From Welwitschia mirabilis (Eukaryota > Gnetophyta > Gnetopsida > Welwitschiales): a stretch of DNA of 64,000 bases. The translations under genes were made by a program, and so were the position numbers. Below the pieces are notes generated by a model that was not told the DNA's origin, ran no database searches, and saw only the letters and a list, made by a program, of their open reading frames with translations. Below are positions 35,241 to 46,415 of the stretch, in pieces (the first letter of the stretch is position 1; each line of letters begins with the position of its first letter). Where the stretch lies: assembly GCA_051453625.1 (NCBI GenBank), contig JBOZIK010000001.1, positions 131,812,540 through 131,876,539 of the forward strand. The letters are read 5' to 3'.

Positions 35241-36636
35241 TGTGGGAATCAAGAACCTTAGAGGGGGGTGAATAGATTCTTTAAAAAATATTCAAATAGA
35301 CTTACAATAAAAACTTACTTGAAATAAATCACTATCAAACTTGTGCATAAAAAGAAAAACTAAAAGTATTTAGAAAAATAAAAATAACTTAAAGCATAAA
35401 AATACTGATTAGATGTTTGTAAGTTTTATAATGGTTTGAGAAACCCCCTACTTCACTCTCGATGATTATCTTATTACCAAACCTGATCCAGATCTCTATT
35501 AAATCTTCCAGGCATTGTAGGTTCACCTATAACCTTTACATAAAGACTTTTGTAGGCTAAGTTTTAACCTTTCCAATGGACTTTTGCAAAATAAGTCTCA
35601 ATCTTTCAATGGACTTTTGCAGGTTAAGTCTTAATCTTTCACAATGTATGGTAGTAATGAAAGAATGTTTTGGTGCATTGATATCACTTGTTCTTTGGTA
35701 CCATAATTATAATAAATCTCTTCTCCTATAGATGATACAATAATGAACTATAAGATCTGACCTTGAATATATAGATACAGCAAATGTCAACTTGTCCTTA
35801 GGAATGCAGTGCCAAGATATCACAGTAAAAATCACAAGTTTTAGTCCTTTAGTAATAAGTCAAAGGATCTTAGTGATCTCTCTCTTAGCTATTTATAATG
35901 GAAGGCTTTTAGGGTTTATTATAAGTAAAAATACACTTCCAATGGTCATAAACAACTACAAAATAGATACATAATGAACACATAATAGATATAAAATTTC
36001 ATTTCCATTCTAGCCAGTCGACCCCTCAAATGTCTGATCAACTTCTTCTGGAGCCATAAATTAAATAGGTTGCTTGAGTGAATCTTTTGGTTACCCTAAT
36101 TTCTTATAACTTCATGTCTGGTCAACTTCTTAAGGTTTAGTAGACCCCTCATCTAGTCACTCATATATTTGTTTGGTTTTCCACTTATCCTGATAACAAT
36201 CCATTCTAGTTTTCTACATCAGATCTGGTTGATGCCTTAGGTATCTAGCCAACCCCTTGATGATCGATTCAGGGATATCAAGTACATAGTGCTTATGTTT
36301 GGTCAACCCCTTATAGGTATAGTCGATCCCTTAACAATATATTCAATATACTAGTTCTTAGATTCTCAGGTCCAGTCAACCCCTCAGAAGTCTAGTCGAC
36401 CCCTTTGAATTTAGTTCAATTTTGAAAGTATGCTCCAGGTGTGGTCGAATCCTTAAAAGTTGAATCGATCCCTTAAGAGGGTAATTGAACTTGACATGTT
36501 TCTAGTAATTAGAATGTAACATTCCTAGCTTTAGAATTTGACCTACAAGTGGTTAATATGTTTTGTATAAAATACACAAAATTTACCTCATAGAAAACAT
36601 TAGTTTGACATCATTTAGCAAAACAGAATTTTAATA
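35241..36636 (-). repeat. 3' LTR of C
   Basis: Begins TGTGGGAATCAAG and pairs with 40858-42196. TATAAATA box on the minus strand at 35890-35897. Six GTCGAC-like pairs lie 120 bp further upstream in element orientation (separate entry). Blocks such as GGACTTTTGCAGG occur in tandem near 35540-35630, with three imperfect copies of CTTTNCAATGGACTTTTGCA. Confidence 0.94.
36017..36469 (-). promoter_or_regulatory. U3 palindrome array in the 3' LTR of C
   Basis: Six pairs of GTCGAC-like hexamers start at 36017/36037, 36121/36140, 36228/36248, 36302/36322, 36375/36395 and 36444/36464. Within-pair spacing is 20, 19, 20, 20, 20 and 20 bp. Two members are still perfect GTCGAC followed by CCCCT (36017, 36395); the rest differ mainly by C-to-T or G-to-A changes. 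Successive pairs start 104, 107, 74, 73 and 69 bp apart. Position upstream of the TATA box suggests a transcription-factor or silencing target array. Confidence 0.88.
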
Positions 36637-37201
36637 ATTTCCCCCTTTGATACTGATGGAAAATATTCCTTAGTTGTAAAATATTAAAATTGAGAAATCT
36701 CCTACTCATGAAATGCTTATTAAGTTTTATAAAAATATTAAACCTTTTGATATCAAATAAAGACATTTTAATAAGTCTTATTTTGTGCTAACATTGAAAT
36801 AATTTTAGGTTTAATTTTGGAGAGTTAAGAAAAATAACATTTACAAGAAGTACCATTTTGATCATATGATATTCAACACTTTAATCATTAATAATTTTGA
36901 GTTCATGTTAATTATAGGATAAACATTATTTGGATTCTTAATATTTAACATATTAGAAAATTTCAGTTTATATGGATATTTGATTTTCACTTAAAAAAAT
37001 TTAAACACAATTTTGAGAGCATAAAAATAAGTGCATTTTTATTTTATTAAGCTAAGCAATATAAATTAAAAGTACTTATCAAGAGCAAATTACTTCTAAA
37101 AGCATAAGAGAAATACAACTAATTCTACCCCTTTTGACATCAATGATAAAGGAGAGAAAAACACCAAGCAAGAAAAAAAGACATAAGCATAAAGAAAAGA
37201 T
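36637..37201 (-). other. PPT and 3' non-coding region of C
   Basis: The minus strand reads ATCAAAGGGGGAAAT (36651-36637) directly before the LTR, a well-kept copia PPT. The rest, up to the stop of the 3' ORF at 37202, is non-coding AT-rich sequence. Confidence 0.75.
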
Positions 37202-38243
37202 CTAATCAGATTCCTCCTCTTCTTCCTGCTCTTTAGATTATTCTTTAGAATCTTTTTTTTCTTCTTCATCTATCATTCACACTGAGCTAGTGACTTCTAC
37301 TAGAGTATTAACAATGTCATTCCCAGCTACAATGAGAGATTCCTTCATATGCCTAGTATGAGAGTTAATCTGCCTCGGGTATGAAAGTGTCTTATCAAGA
37401 GAGGCTTTTTTAGGAGAGGGTGATTTTGAAGACTTCTTGGAATAGGTAAAGATGTTCATGCGAGACAATGTCACACATGTAATGGGTGCCATGGATTAGA
37501 GGATTTTAATCTTAGAATGAAAAGAGATATGAAAATAATAGCACAGATTAATGATCAGCATAAAGTAGGGTAAAGAACTAGTCCTGTGGTATTCCAACTG
37601 AGAAATCATTTTTTTTAATATAATGGCAGGGGGATTAATGGAATGCTCAATCCCTAACAAATACATTAAATATGCCCTATATTTAGAGTCCTTATCACAA
37701 TGACCTGCTAAAGGTAGAATTTTATAAGTAACAACCAAATGAAGAAAATGGTCTTTGGGAATAATCAAGGAAGTGGAATAATATATTTCCATGAATGTGA
37801 CTTACCACAAGTTTCTCTTGTGACTACTGGATTATCTTCCATGGAGTCATGAAGAGGATAAAACTCTTCATAATCTCCTCTAGGAAGATCTATAATATTT
37901 GAAGTAAGATTTGTAGTGATCCTCATCTGTTTCCCCAAAACTAGGATTTTAAGAGTTCCTGAATCATGATCATAAGAAGCATTATAGTAAAACATATGGG
38001 TAAGAAATGGATATGTTGAACCTGAAACATCAAAAAAATAAGATCCTAATCTCTTAAGAGTTGGATCACCTCCCTGAGCTCTCTAAGCTTTGAAGTAGTA
38101 ATAGATTACTCTTGATAGACCAGTTTCTTATCAAACTTTTTAGAGAACTTCTCTATATTCTTCTCAGACATCCCTTGGTAGAAGTAAGAGGAATCTTTAG
38201 CTTTAACCTTCTTAACTCTTTTTCTTAAGGAACCTTTAGCCAT
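37202..38243 (-). pseudogene. Extra 3' ORF of C (env position), unknown function
   Basis: About 347 codons from ATG 38243 (MAKGSLRKRVKKVKAKDSSY) to the TAG at 37202. Collinear with the 3' ORF of A: basic N-terminus, helix KNIEKFSKKFDKK, ITSKLRELREVIQLL, then FYYNASYDHDSG, LGKQMRITTNLTSNIIDLPR and GDYEEFYPLHDS, a segment with DHFLHLVVTYKILPLAGH, and an acidic tail KEQEEEESD. A few frameshifts split it into open pieces of 98, 76 and 71 codons. Function unknown; it sits where Sireviruses carry an env-like gene. The promoter-like block at 38391-38606 precedes it. Confidence 0.8.
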
Positions 38244-38390
38244 TACAACCTTTCTACAGAGCTTGGAAGCAAGGAAGTCTAAGAAAAATCAATGGGTTTA
38301 AAAGCAAAGCTCTAGATTTGGAAGGAAAAACTTTAGATCTAGAAGAAAAAAGAGGCCAAAACATAATGAAAATGATTTAGGTACCTCTTT

Positions 38391-38606
38391 CTTTTATAGA
38401 GGAAATTTAATAAGGCAATTTAAACAAAGAAATTGAGTCCACCGATGGTACTTTCATACTATAGTTTATTAGGTCTAGTTAATTGGTCAAATCTCTAGTT
38501 AACCCATCAATACATAGGTCTATAGTATAGACAGAGGTCTAAGTAACTAGGCTTTCAGGCTAGTCAATCGATCACATCCCGTTGATTAAGTCATAGATCC
38601 ATCAAC
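38391..38606 (-). promoter_or_regulatory. Internal promoter-like array before the 3' ORF of C
   Basis: Three GTCGAC-like pairs, each exactly 20 bp apart (38601/38581, 38563/38543, 38498/38478), followed 79 bp downstream (element orientation) by TCTATAAAAG (38400-38391) and, 148 bp later, by the ATG of the 3' ORF. This repeats the U3 layout of palindrome pairs then TATA box. The same order is found in A. Inference: the 3' ORF may be transcribed from its own promoter. Confidence 0.6.
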
Positions 38607-38639
38607 CATCCTACAGTTAGCTAGAGGACATCATGTTAA

Positions 38640-39210
38640 TCCTCAGTTTGTTTCTATGATTGAAAAAAATCTCACAAAATCTGTATTTTACAATAGTATC
38701 TTCTAAAAAATGTTTAGTTCTAATAAAATTTAAAACATTATTTCCTTTTTCAACATTGTAGTTCACATAATTGAATTAATTATGATACACCTTTACATGA
38801 GAATCTATCTTATAAACATTGTCTACTCATTTTGCTCTAAGGATAATAATGTTTGATTTTATATATAAAATTTTACATTTAAATTTATCAAATAATACTT
38901 TGTAACCTTTATCACATATTTAACTAATACTTAAAAAATTATGCTTTAAACCATTTACATATAATACATCATTAATTTTTGATAACTTACCTCCTTCAGT
39001 TCTTATGATACCTTTTATTTTTGCTTTTCTATTATCTCCAAAGATAACATCTCCTCCATTAATATTACTCAAGTGTTAAAAATTTTATTTGTCTTTTATC
39101 ATGTGTCTTAAGCATCCACTATCTAAGTATCAGCTACTTCCATTTGAGCTCTTGAAAGTTATTTGAGTTAATATAATTTTAAGATCATTAGCTTTTACCC
39201 ACTTAATCTT
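38640..39210 (-). pseudogene. Element C protease fused to RNase H tail
   Basis: From 39150 downward: YLDSGCLRHMIKDK with the copia protease DSG intact (the preceding tryptophan is a stop), then GGDVIFGDNRKAKIKGI and KINDVLYVNGLKHNFLSISQ, the start of the pre-integrase part, ending WVDNVYKID. The frame then continues SHVKVYHN, NYNVEKGNNVLNFI and FFNHRNKLRINMMSSS, which align with the RNase H end SRTKHIDIRHHF, VEKGDI and IRNELG. The junction is near 38803. About 2.5 kb or more of integrase, RT and RNase H is gone, without change of frame. Confidence 0.82.
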
Positions 39211-39479
39211 ATTAGAATTATGTGATATAATTCTTTTTGAAATAAATTTATATGGAAATGAATTCACTGAATCTAAAAATAGTAGTAACTTTCTAATATT
39301 GCAAAAAAGGTTTAAATGTCTAGTCTTTTCACAAAAGTAATAAGTAACTCTAGAAGTAAACTTACTTTGCTTGTTTACCTGTTTTTTCTGATCTTATGGA
39401 TTTTGGAATATGAAACTAATACCTGATTTATCACCAGTTGGTTTTCAAAATCTACGCATCTATTATAATTTGAAAGAAA

Positions 39480-40791
39480 CACTAAAAACGTTATTAATAA
39501 AAAAAAAAATCTTTTACCTTTGACATAAGATCAGAGTTATTAGATTTGAGCAATTCGTATTTTGATTCTATTTCCTTCTTCTCTTTAGTAAGGAACTTTA
39601 TAACTTTATTTAGATCATTTATCCTTTTTGTCAACTTTGTGCACTCCTCATATAGTTCATAACAAGTGTCTTCTAGCTCATCCTGTTCTTCATCAGTTAT
39701 ATTCAAATCATCAGACTTTGATATGCTAGGTAAGTTCTAAAGTGGAGGTACAATTACCATGAAAGATAGTCTTTTGGCTCTATTTGATTCTTGATCCGAA
39801 CTGCTATCATCATCCTCATACTCAGTATTCCATGTTGCAAAAAATGAAGAATTTTTTGATTTTATATGATCTCTTTTGGTGTTTGGACATTTATTAGCCA
39901 TATGTCCAAATCCTTTGCAAAAGTAGCATTGAATTTCTTTTCCTTTGTCTTACTTCTTTCTATACTTTAAGTGTCCTTTTTTTATGCTTCCTCTTAGCTT
40001 ACCTTCATTTTTTCTTCTATGCAAGAATTTCATGAACCTTCTGGCTAAAAGAGTAATTTCTTCATCATCTAATTCTTCATCTAACTTCTTAGACTTATAT
40101 CCTTCCAATACCTTTTTTCTTATTTTTAGTAAATTTTAATTCATAAGTTTCTAAATTACCTTAAATATCTTCTAATGGTATTGTGTTGATGTTCTTACTT
40201 GCCTCAATTGTTGTAACTTTAGATTCAAATCTCTCTAAAAGAGATCTCAGCACTTTCCTGATCACTTTTACTTTATTAAACCATTCTTCTAAACTTTATA
40301 TAGAGTTGATGATGTCTGTAAGCCTAGTAAGGAGCTCCTGTAATGTCTCCTCCTCATCCATATGAATATCTTTAAATTTGGAGATGGGTATTTGTAGCTT
40401 GGCTTGCTTTATAGTGGAAGATCCTTAATGAGCTACCTCAATAATATCCCAAGATTCCTTTATCTTTCTTTGTATGATTATAATTTATAATACATTTAAA
40501 TTCATTTTCACATACTGTACAAAATATTGCATTAAGAGTATGGGCATCTATGGTGGTTTTTATTTTATTAGTAGTAGTTCATTGATCTTGGGATTTGGGA
40601 ACTAGAGTGGTATTACCATTTACATTGGTTTTTGTCAACATAGATATAGTATAACCTTTATAGATAACCTCTTCAATATTCACATCTAGGGAGCTAAGGA
40701 GTATTCTAATTCTGGCTTTTCAATACACATAATTTAACCCATCAAACAAAGGTGGACAACCAGTTGAAAAACCATTAGAGGGATTACTCAT
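39480..40791 (-). pseudogene. Element C gag
   Basis: Starts at ATG 40791: MSNPSNGFSTGCPPLFDGLN, then YVYWKARIRILLSSLDVNIE, the conserved copia gag N-terminus. THALNAIFCTVCENEF follows. The zinc knuckle QCYFCKGFGHMANKCP (39932-39885) is intact. The C-terminus has ISKSDDLNITDEEQDELEDT and a lysine/glutamate-rich coiled coil of about 60 residues (39660-39500). Four frameshifts or more separate these parts. Closely related to the gag of A (MSNPSDGLTTRRPPMFDG). Role: capsid formation and RNA packaging. Confidence 0.88.
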
Positions 40792-40843
40792 TTTTGGGTT
40801 CTAGAGTCTAAATTGATTAAAATCTAAAAATGGACTTAAATTA

Positions 40844-40856
40844 GCTGTGATACCAA
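40844..40856 (-). promoter_or_regulatory. Primer binding site of C
   Basis: Plus strand GCTGTGATACCAA, i.e. TTGGTATCACAGC on the minus strand, one mismatch from the initiator-Met PBS TTGGTATCAGAGC; it abuts the LTR start TGTGAAAATTGAG at 40858. Confidence 0.88.
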
Positions 40857-40857
40857 T

Positions 40858-42196
40858 TGTGAAAATTGAGAATCCTAAAGGAGAAATGAATATGTTCTTT
40901 AAAAAATATTTAAATAAACTTACAATAAAAAATTGCTTGAAATAGATCGCTGTCAAACTCATGCATAAAAAGAAAAACTGAAAGTATTCAAAAAAATGAA
41001 AATAACTAAAAGCATAAAAATGTCGATCAAATGCATGCCAGCTTATCCCCAAGCTAATTCAGATCTCTATTAAGTCTTTTAAGTATTGTAGGTTCACCTG
41101 TAATATTTACACATGGACTTTTGCAGGCTAAGTCTCAACCTTTCCAATGGACTTTTATAGGCTAAATCTCAAACTTTTAATGGACTTTTGCAAGGTAAGT
41201 CTCAACTTTTCATAATGTATGATAGTGATTAAGGAATATCCTAGTGCACTGATATCATTCATTCTATAATACAATTATTGTAATGGAACTCTTCTCCTAT
41301 AGATGATACAACAATGAAGTATAAGATCTAATCTTGAATGTATAGATATAACAGATGTTAGCTCGTCCTTCATTAGGAATGCAGTGCTAAGATGTTACAA
41401 TGAATATCACAAGTTTCAGTCCTTTAATAAAGAGTCAAAAATTCTTTCTAGTGATCTCTCTCCTGGATATTTATAATGGAATGCTTTTAGGATTTATTAT
41501 AAGTAAAAACATGCTTCCAAGGGTTATAAATGGCTACAAAATGGATACATAATAGATATAAAATTTTGTTTTCATTTCAGCTGGTCTATCCCTTAAACAT
41601 CTAGTTGACCCCTCCTACTGTCATGACTTAAATAGGTCACTTAAGTGTACTTTTCGATTGCCTTTGTTTCTTATGGCTTAGGGTCCGGTTGACCCCTCAG
41701 GGTCTAGTTAATCCCTCATCCAATCACTTGCATATCTATCCACTTGTCACTCATCCTGATAAAAATCCATTCTAGTTTTTTACATCAGGTCTAATTAGTT
41801 CCTCAGGTGTCTAGTTAACCCCTTGATAATTGATTTAGTGATATTAGAAGCATAGTGCTCAAGTTGACCCCTCATAGATTTGGTTGACCCCTTAACAATT
41901 TATTCAGGAATATTGATTCTCAAGTTCTTAGGTTTGATTGACCCCTTAGAAGTCTAATCAATCCCTCTGAATTTAGTTTAATTCTGAGAGTATGCTCTAA
42001 GTGCAGTCGATTCCTTGAAGTTTAGTTGACCCCTCAAGAGGATAATTGAACTTGACAAGCTTCCAGTGATCAAAAATTGACATTCCTAGCTTCATCATTT
42101 GACTTATAAGTGGTTAATATTTTCTACATAAGATACACAAAATTTGCTTCACAAAAAACATTTATTTAATATCAATTAGCAAAACATAATCTAATA
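40858..42196 (-). repeat. 5' LTR of C
   Basis: Pairs with 35241-36636. TATAAATA on the minus strand at 41468-41475. GTCGAC-like pairs at 41584/41604, 41688/41707, 41794/41814, 41863/41883, 41937/41957 and 42006/42025, in register with the other LTR, including the shared 19-bp spacing of the second pair. Confidence 0.94.
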
Positions 42197-42201
42197 GCAT
42201 A

Positions 42202-43010
42202 ATCATGAATAAACCAACAGTAAAAATCATAATAATGAAGAAACGGTCTAACTTGTTTTACATGTATAGGATAATTTAGTTTTGAATAATACCAACTTTT
42301 AAAGCATCTATCCTAATCCCCTCTTTTGAGATATTGTGACCTAAAATAATCCCACTTTTAATAGGAAATAAATTTTTTTCTCAACTCAAATGTAGGCCAC
42401 TAGAAATGCTACAGTCAAGGGCTTTTTTTAATCCTTCTAAACTTTGTTTAGACGTTTCATCATAAATAGAGAAGTCATCCATAAGAATTTCAATAGAATC
42501 CTTAGGTATATCAGAAAAAATACCCATCATAGCATGCTTAAAAGTACCAAGAGAATTACAAAGCCCAAAATACATCCATCAAAAAGTAAAATTACCAAAT
42601 AGATAAGTAAAAGTAATTTTGGCTTGGTCCTCACTAGTAATGCAAACATGGTTGTACCACTATAACCATCAAGAAAATAGTAAAATGTATATTATAAATC
42701 CTATCAAGTATCTGATCAAGAAAAGGAAAAGGATAGTGATCTTTTTTGGTTATTTTATTTAGTTTTATAAAGTTTATGCACATCTTCCATTTTCCATCCT
42801 TCTTAGGTACTATTGTAAAATGGCTAATCCACTTACTATTATTTATAGTATAAACAACTTCAGCATCCATTAATTTTATGATTTCATCTTTAATAACTTG
42901 CTTAAAGGCTAAATTAAGTCTACATTAGGGTTATCTAAATGGTTTTACATTTTCTTTAAGGTAGACTTTATGTTGGACAATTGAGATAGAAATGGATATT
43001 AAATCATTAT
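42202..43010 (-). pseudogene. Element B reverse transcriptase
   Basis: Minus strand. KWISHFTIVPKKDGKWKMCI (about 42835-42776) is the gypsy RT opening (usual WVSPVxxVPKKxGxTV), then INFIKLNKITKKDHYPFPFL and DQIL. MYFGLCNSLGTFKHAMMGIF (42575-42516; usual MPFGLCNAPATFQRCM) and EILMDDFSIYDET (near 42480) follow; both catalytic aspartates of the box are kept. SSGLHLSXEKNLFPIKSGII and the VRPFLHYYDFYCWFIHDY block reach the C insertion. It is the least damaged RT of the window, though stops remain. Confidence 0.88.
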
Positions 43011-43660
43011 GAAACCAAGTGAATGCATTTACCTTAGATTATAGAAGAAAGACTAGACTCGATTCTTATTAAGGGGAAAGATTCTTATTAATTTTTAAGG
43101 TTTGTTTAGATTATTATTTAGAAAAATGTATTTTTGTCCACTGTTTAAGGGTTTTAGATTCAGATTTAAGTTGATATTTTTATTTTTTGTAAAATTTTTA
43201 GGAAAACTGATTATCATGTTAGACTGTCATCTGAAAGTCAGTAGTGGATAACCACCCTCAAAGTAGAAAATCTTAGTTTTACTAAAATCTTGGAATTTTG
43301 CATAGTTAACAAACTTAGTTCCTCTACTCTCCAAACCCAAAAAATGCATTTCTAGATAGTTAAAATCAAGTTTTCCTTCATCAAAAATGTACAAGTTATC
43401 TACTTCCAATTGGTTGTCAAATAAAGTTGATTCGTGAAGTATTTACCATGTCTCCTTAAGTGGATGGTGCTATAAAAACAAGGTTAGCTTTATTTCATCC
43501 TCCACACTCAAATCATTTCCTAAATATTTTTTATCCAGATCAAATACTCTTATTAAAAGCTTTTAATTACCTAAATGACACTCCATCAAACTAGTTCTTG
43601 TATCTATAATACAATGGACTATTGCACAGAAGGCTCTACTTAAAAGTAAAGGATATCCAC
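43011..43660 (-). pseudogene. Element B protease region and linker
   Basis: AFCAIVHCIIDTRTSLMECH (about 43640-43581) and LIRVFDLDKKYLGNDLSVED correspond to RDFCVLAHCVIDT and SIRVFNATKKDIKDELD of element E, i.e. the end of the Athila-type protease. A 60-codon open piece (43409-43227, DEGKLDFNYLEMHFLGLES) belongs to the linker between protease and RT. The protease active site itself is not readable. Confidence 0.65.
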
Positions 43661-43889
43661 ATTATATTCAACTTCTATAACAATAACATCAATAGGGTAG
43701 AAAGCTTCTTTAATCTAAATGACCAATTCCTTAATCACATCTTAATCACACCTAATAGTTTCTTAATAAATATATCAGTTAATTTTAAAACAATTCATGT
43801 AGGCTCTATTCTATCTTCCAACTCAAGTCTCTGACAAATGCGCATTTTAACACTAGCTCCAATATCAATCAAGGCTTTCTTAATCCTTT

Positions 43890-45900
43890 GGTTTTACTCT
43901 AAAGTGATACTAATAATTGCTACCCCTAGATCCTTTGAACATTTTTGTAAAACTAAGTTATTAATGGATTGAGCTAGGAAGACTTTACTACGGATGGTTT
44001 CTTTTTGCTTTCTCCTAATTAGGTCTTTCCATAAGTTAGAATACTTTGAGTTATCTTGAAAAAGTTTCCACAATGGTAACTTGATGCTCATACTTTTTCA
44101 TTAAGGCTTTTAAATGATTATTAAAAATAGAATTCATATTTAATCTATCAAGCCAAGAATAGCAAGTTTCTTATGTAAAGAATTTTACTTTTTGTTACTT
44201 AATGGAGAAGAGAAAGAATGATTTTCTAAGATTTCTATATCCTCTTCTTCATCATTTTGTTACTTTGTGATGTGAAAGCCTCATGGATTGAAGGAGCTAT
44301 ATCATTTCCACTTCTTATCATTACTTTAGAATCTTCCTTATCTTTATTTGGGTTTAGTAAAGATTAAGTGATAAGAAACCCTTATGATCTTTGATCAGCG
44401 AGCATGGTTTATTGTAAAATACTTATAAGATTTTCAATGTTTGAGTTTGTCCTTTCTTGTATTTTTCTCAACTTTTCAATAAAATTCCTAAGGGGATCAC
44501 TTTGGTTTTATAAATTAGGTGACCTTTTTTTATTATTTAAATTATTTGATTGGAAGTTTATGTTCTCAAATCTCTTCTTAAATGGTTGGAAGTTAGGTTG
44601 ATTGATTCAAAAATTTTTAAAGTTGGGTTATTCACTCATTCTAAGTTTAAAAGTGTTGTGATTTTGGATTTATCTTTTGTTTTAATTTTCATTATAGTTT
44701 GAGGACCTTTGGTTGAAAGCATAAACTTTCTCATAGCTTCTTTCTTTGTAAATTGAAAGTAAAGGACATTCTTTTATAGCATGATAACTATCCTTGATAA
44801 ATCATAAGTAGAGATATAACTATACTATTTTTAGTTGCCACCTTTACATCTAAAATCATTTGAGTGTATTTTTCCAAGGTTGAAGTAAAATCCTTTATGA
44901 TATTTATCAGTTCATTTTTAGTTCTTATTTCTTCTTTTTCTTGTTTAACCTTCTTAAGATCTTTAATGATTTGACTTATAGTTCAGTTTTCTCTAGATGA
45001 GGGTTTAGGCCAAGTTTGACTTACTTCTACCAACTCTTCCAATACTTTTTAGGTATTTTTTAAAGTTAGGTTCAACAAATTACTTCTACATGAAAAATCA
45101 ACTAGTTTCTTTTCTAACTGTTTAATCCATTATAAAAGTAATCTATTAGTTCTTCTTGAGGAAAAACATCTACATAGTTTTAATGTAAGGCAATGAAAAA
45201 TCTCTTAAGGTATAGACATAATTTTCATTAGGTAGTTGCTGGAAGTTGGTTACTTCTTTCTTACATTTTCTAATGGTGATTTCACTTATAAATCTCTTAA
45301 TGAAGGCTTCTTGAACTTGACTCTATGATTTTAAACTTTTATAAGAAATTGTTCTTAACCAAAGTTTATCATTACCTTTTAAAGTGATGGGAAAGATAAC
45401 CATGTAATTTCTATTACTTTTTTTTCTAACATTTTTTGAAGTAAGCACTAATTGTTCTATGTTGGTAATGTATTGCAAAGAGCCTTCATCTAGTTCTCTA
45501 ATAAAAATAGGATAGGTATTGAAGTTTTTTAGTTCAACATCATCATCAGTAGGTAAATCAAAGGGGGTTTGAATTTTACTTTTCTTATTAGCAATTAGAA
45601 TTCTAAGGATAACATTGACATTGGTTCTAATAGGTGCAATTGTAGGTGTTCTAATGAAAAAGGGTAAATTTTGTGAATAGGTTGATTTTGTTTTTGTAAT
45701 TAGCTAGAATGATTGGAAATTGAAAACTATCATCAATACAATCTTTCAAAGATCTCTTTCTCAAAATTAGACTATGAAGAAATAAAGTAAAAATTGCTAA
45801 AATTTCTAAACTCTACGTACCTTTGCTATGCATACTTGAGTTAGTTTCAAGGTTAATCAAACCTTCTTGAATATTTTCCTTAATGAACTATCACTCTTTT
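43890..45900 (-). pseudogene. Element B gag, heavily decayed
   Basis: Frames from about 45130 down to 45060 read QEELIDYFYNGLNS, the counterpart of QETIDHFYSGLNSH in E gag. The zinc-knuckle region is not readable with certainty. The stretch 44640-44200 is charged and probably spans the gag C-terminus to protease. Very many stops; assigned by position between PBS and protease. Confidence 0.5.
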
Positions 45901-46392
45901 TGATATTTTTCTTTCTTACTAGACTTTACCATACATGCCTAGTTTTAAATGCTCACAGTGTCATCCCTATAGTCATCTGAATGATAGTTTGGATGAGAGA
46001 AATGTAGAAAACAAAAAAAATGAAAAAGGTAGAAAATAAAAATGAAAAACTGACAGATACTGAAAACTCTGATAGTAGACATTATCCACCTAAGTCATCT
46101 AGATGATAGAGGAGATAAGAGAAAAATTCCAAAAAGAAATTTTTGATAAAACAAAAAACTAAAACTCGCAGCATAGATGTCATCGTCGCTACATGTCATA
46201 TAGATAATAAAGCTGATAAATGAATTTTATTATAAGACAAAAAAGCTTTTATTTCAAAACAAAAAAATTGATGCTACAAAAAGAAAATCTATACTATTGT
46301 AGATAAAAATACAATATTGCTGTAGGTAAGCATCTGAACTGGAATCCAAATCCTTACCAGAGTAACAAAAACTCTCAAACTCCAAGTAGCAT

Positions 46393-46409
46393 TTTCAAAC
46401 AATGGTATC
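46393..46409 (-). promoter_or_regulatory. Primer binding site of B (Athila type)
   Basis: Plus strand TCAAACAATGGTATCAA; the reverse complement TTGATACCATTGTTTGA fits a decayed TTGGCGCCGTTGCCGGG. Same PBS class as element E. Confidence 0.55.
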
Positions 46410-46415
46410 AAGATA

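Larger units (their letters stand above)
35241..42196 (-). mobile_element. Sirevirus-like copia element C, pol-deleted
   Basis: Minus-strand copia element, the innermost insertion. LTRs are 1,396 and 1,339 bp; the 4.2-kb interior has a PBS, gag with an intact zinc knuckle, protease with DSG, then a direct in-frame jump to the last part of RNase H, and a 3' ORF collinear with that of A. Integrase, RT and most of RNase H are missing. The LTR edge carries CTTAGAGGGGGGTGAATAG, a signature I associate with plant Sirevirus-like LTR ends. It interrupts the RT/RNase H junction of B. Confidence 0.93.

Noticed and set aside
35540-35650. Repeated GGACTTTTGCAGG blocks as a CRISPR-like array
   Set aside because: Three imperfect copies inside a plant LTR, mirrored in the other LTR (41110-41200), without unique spacers; an LTR-internal repeat.
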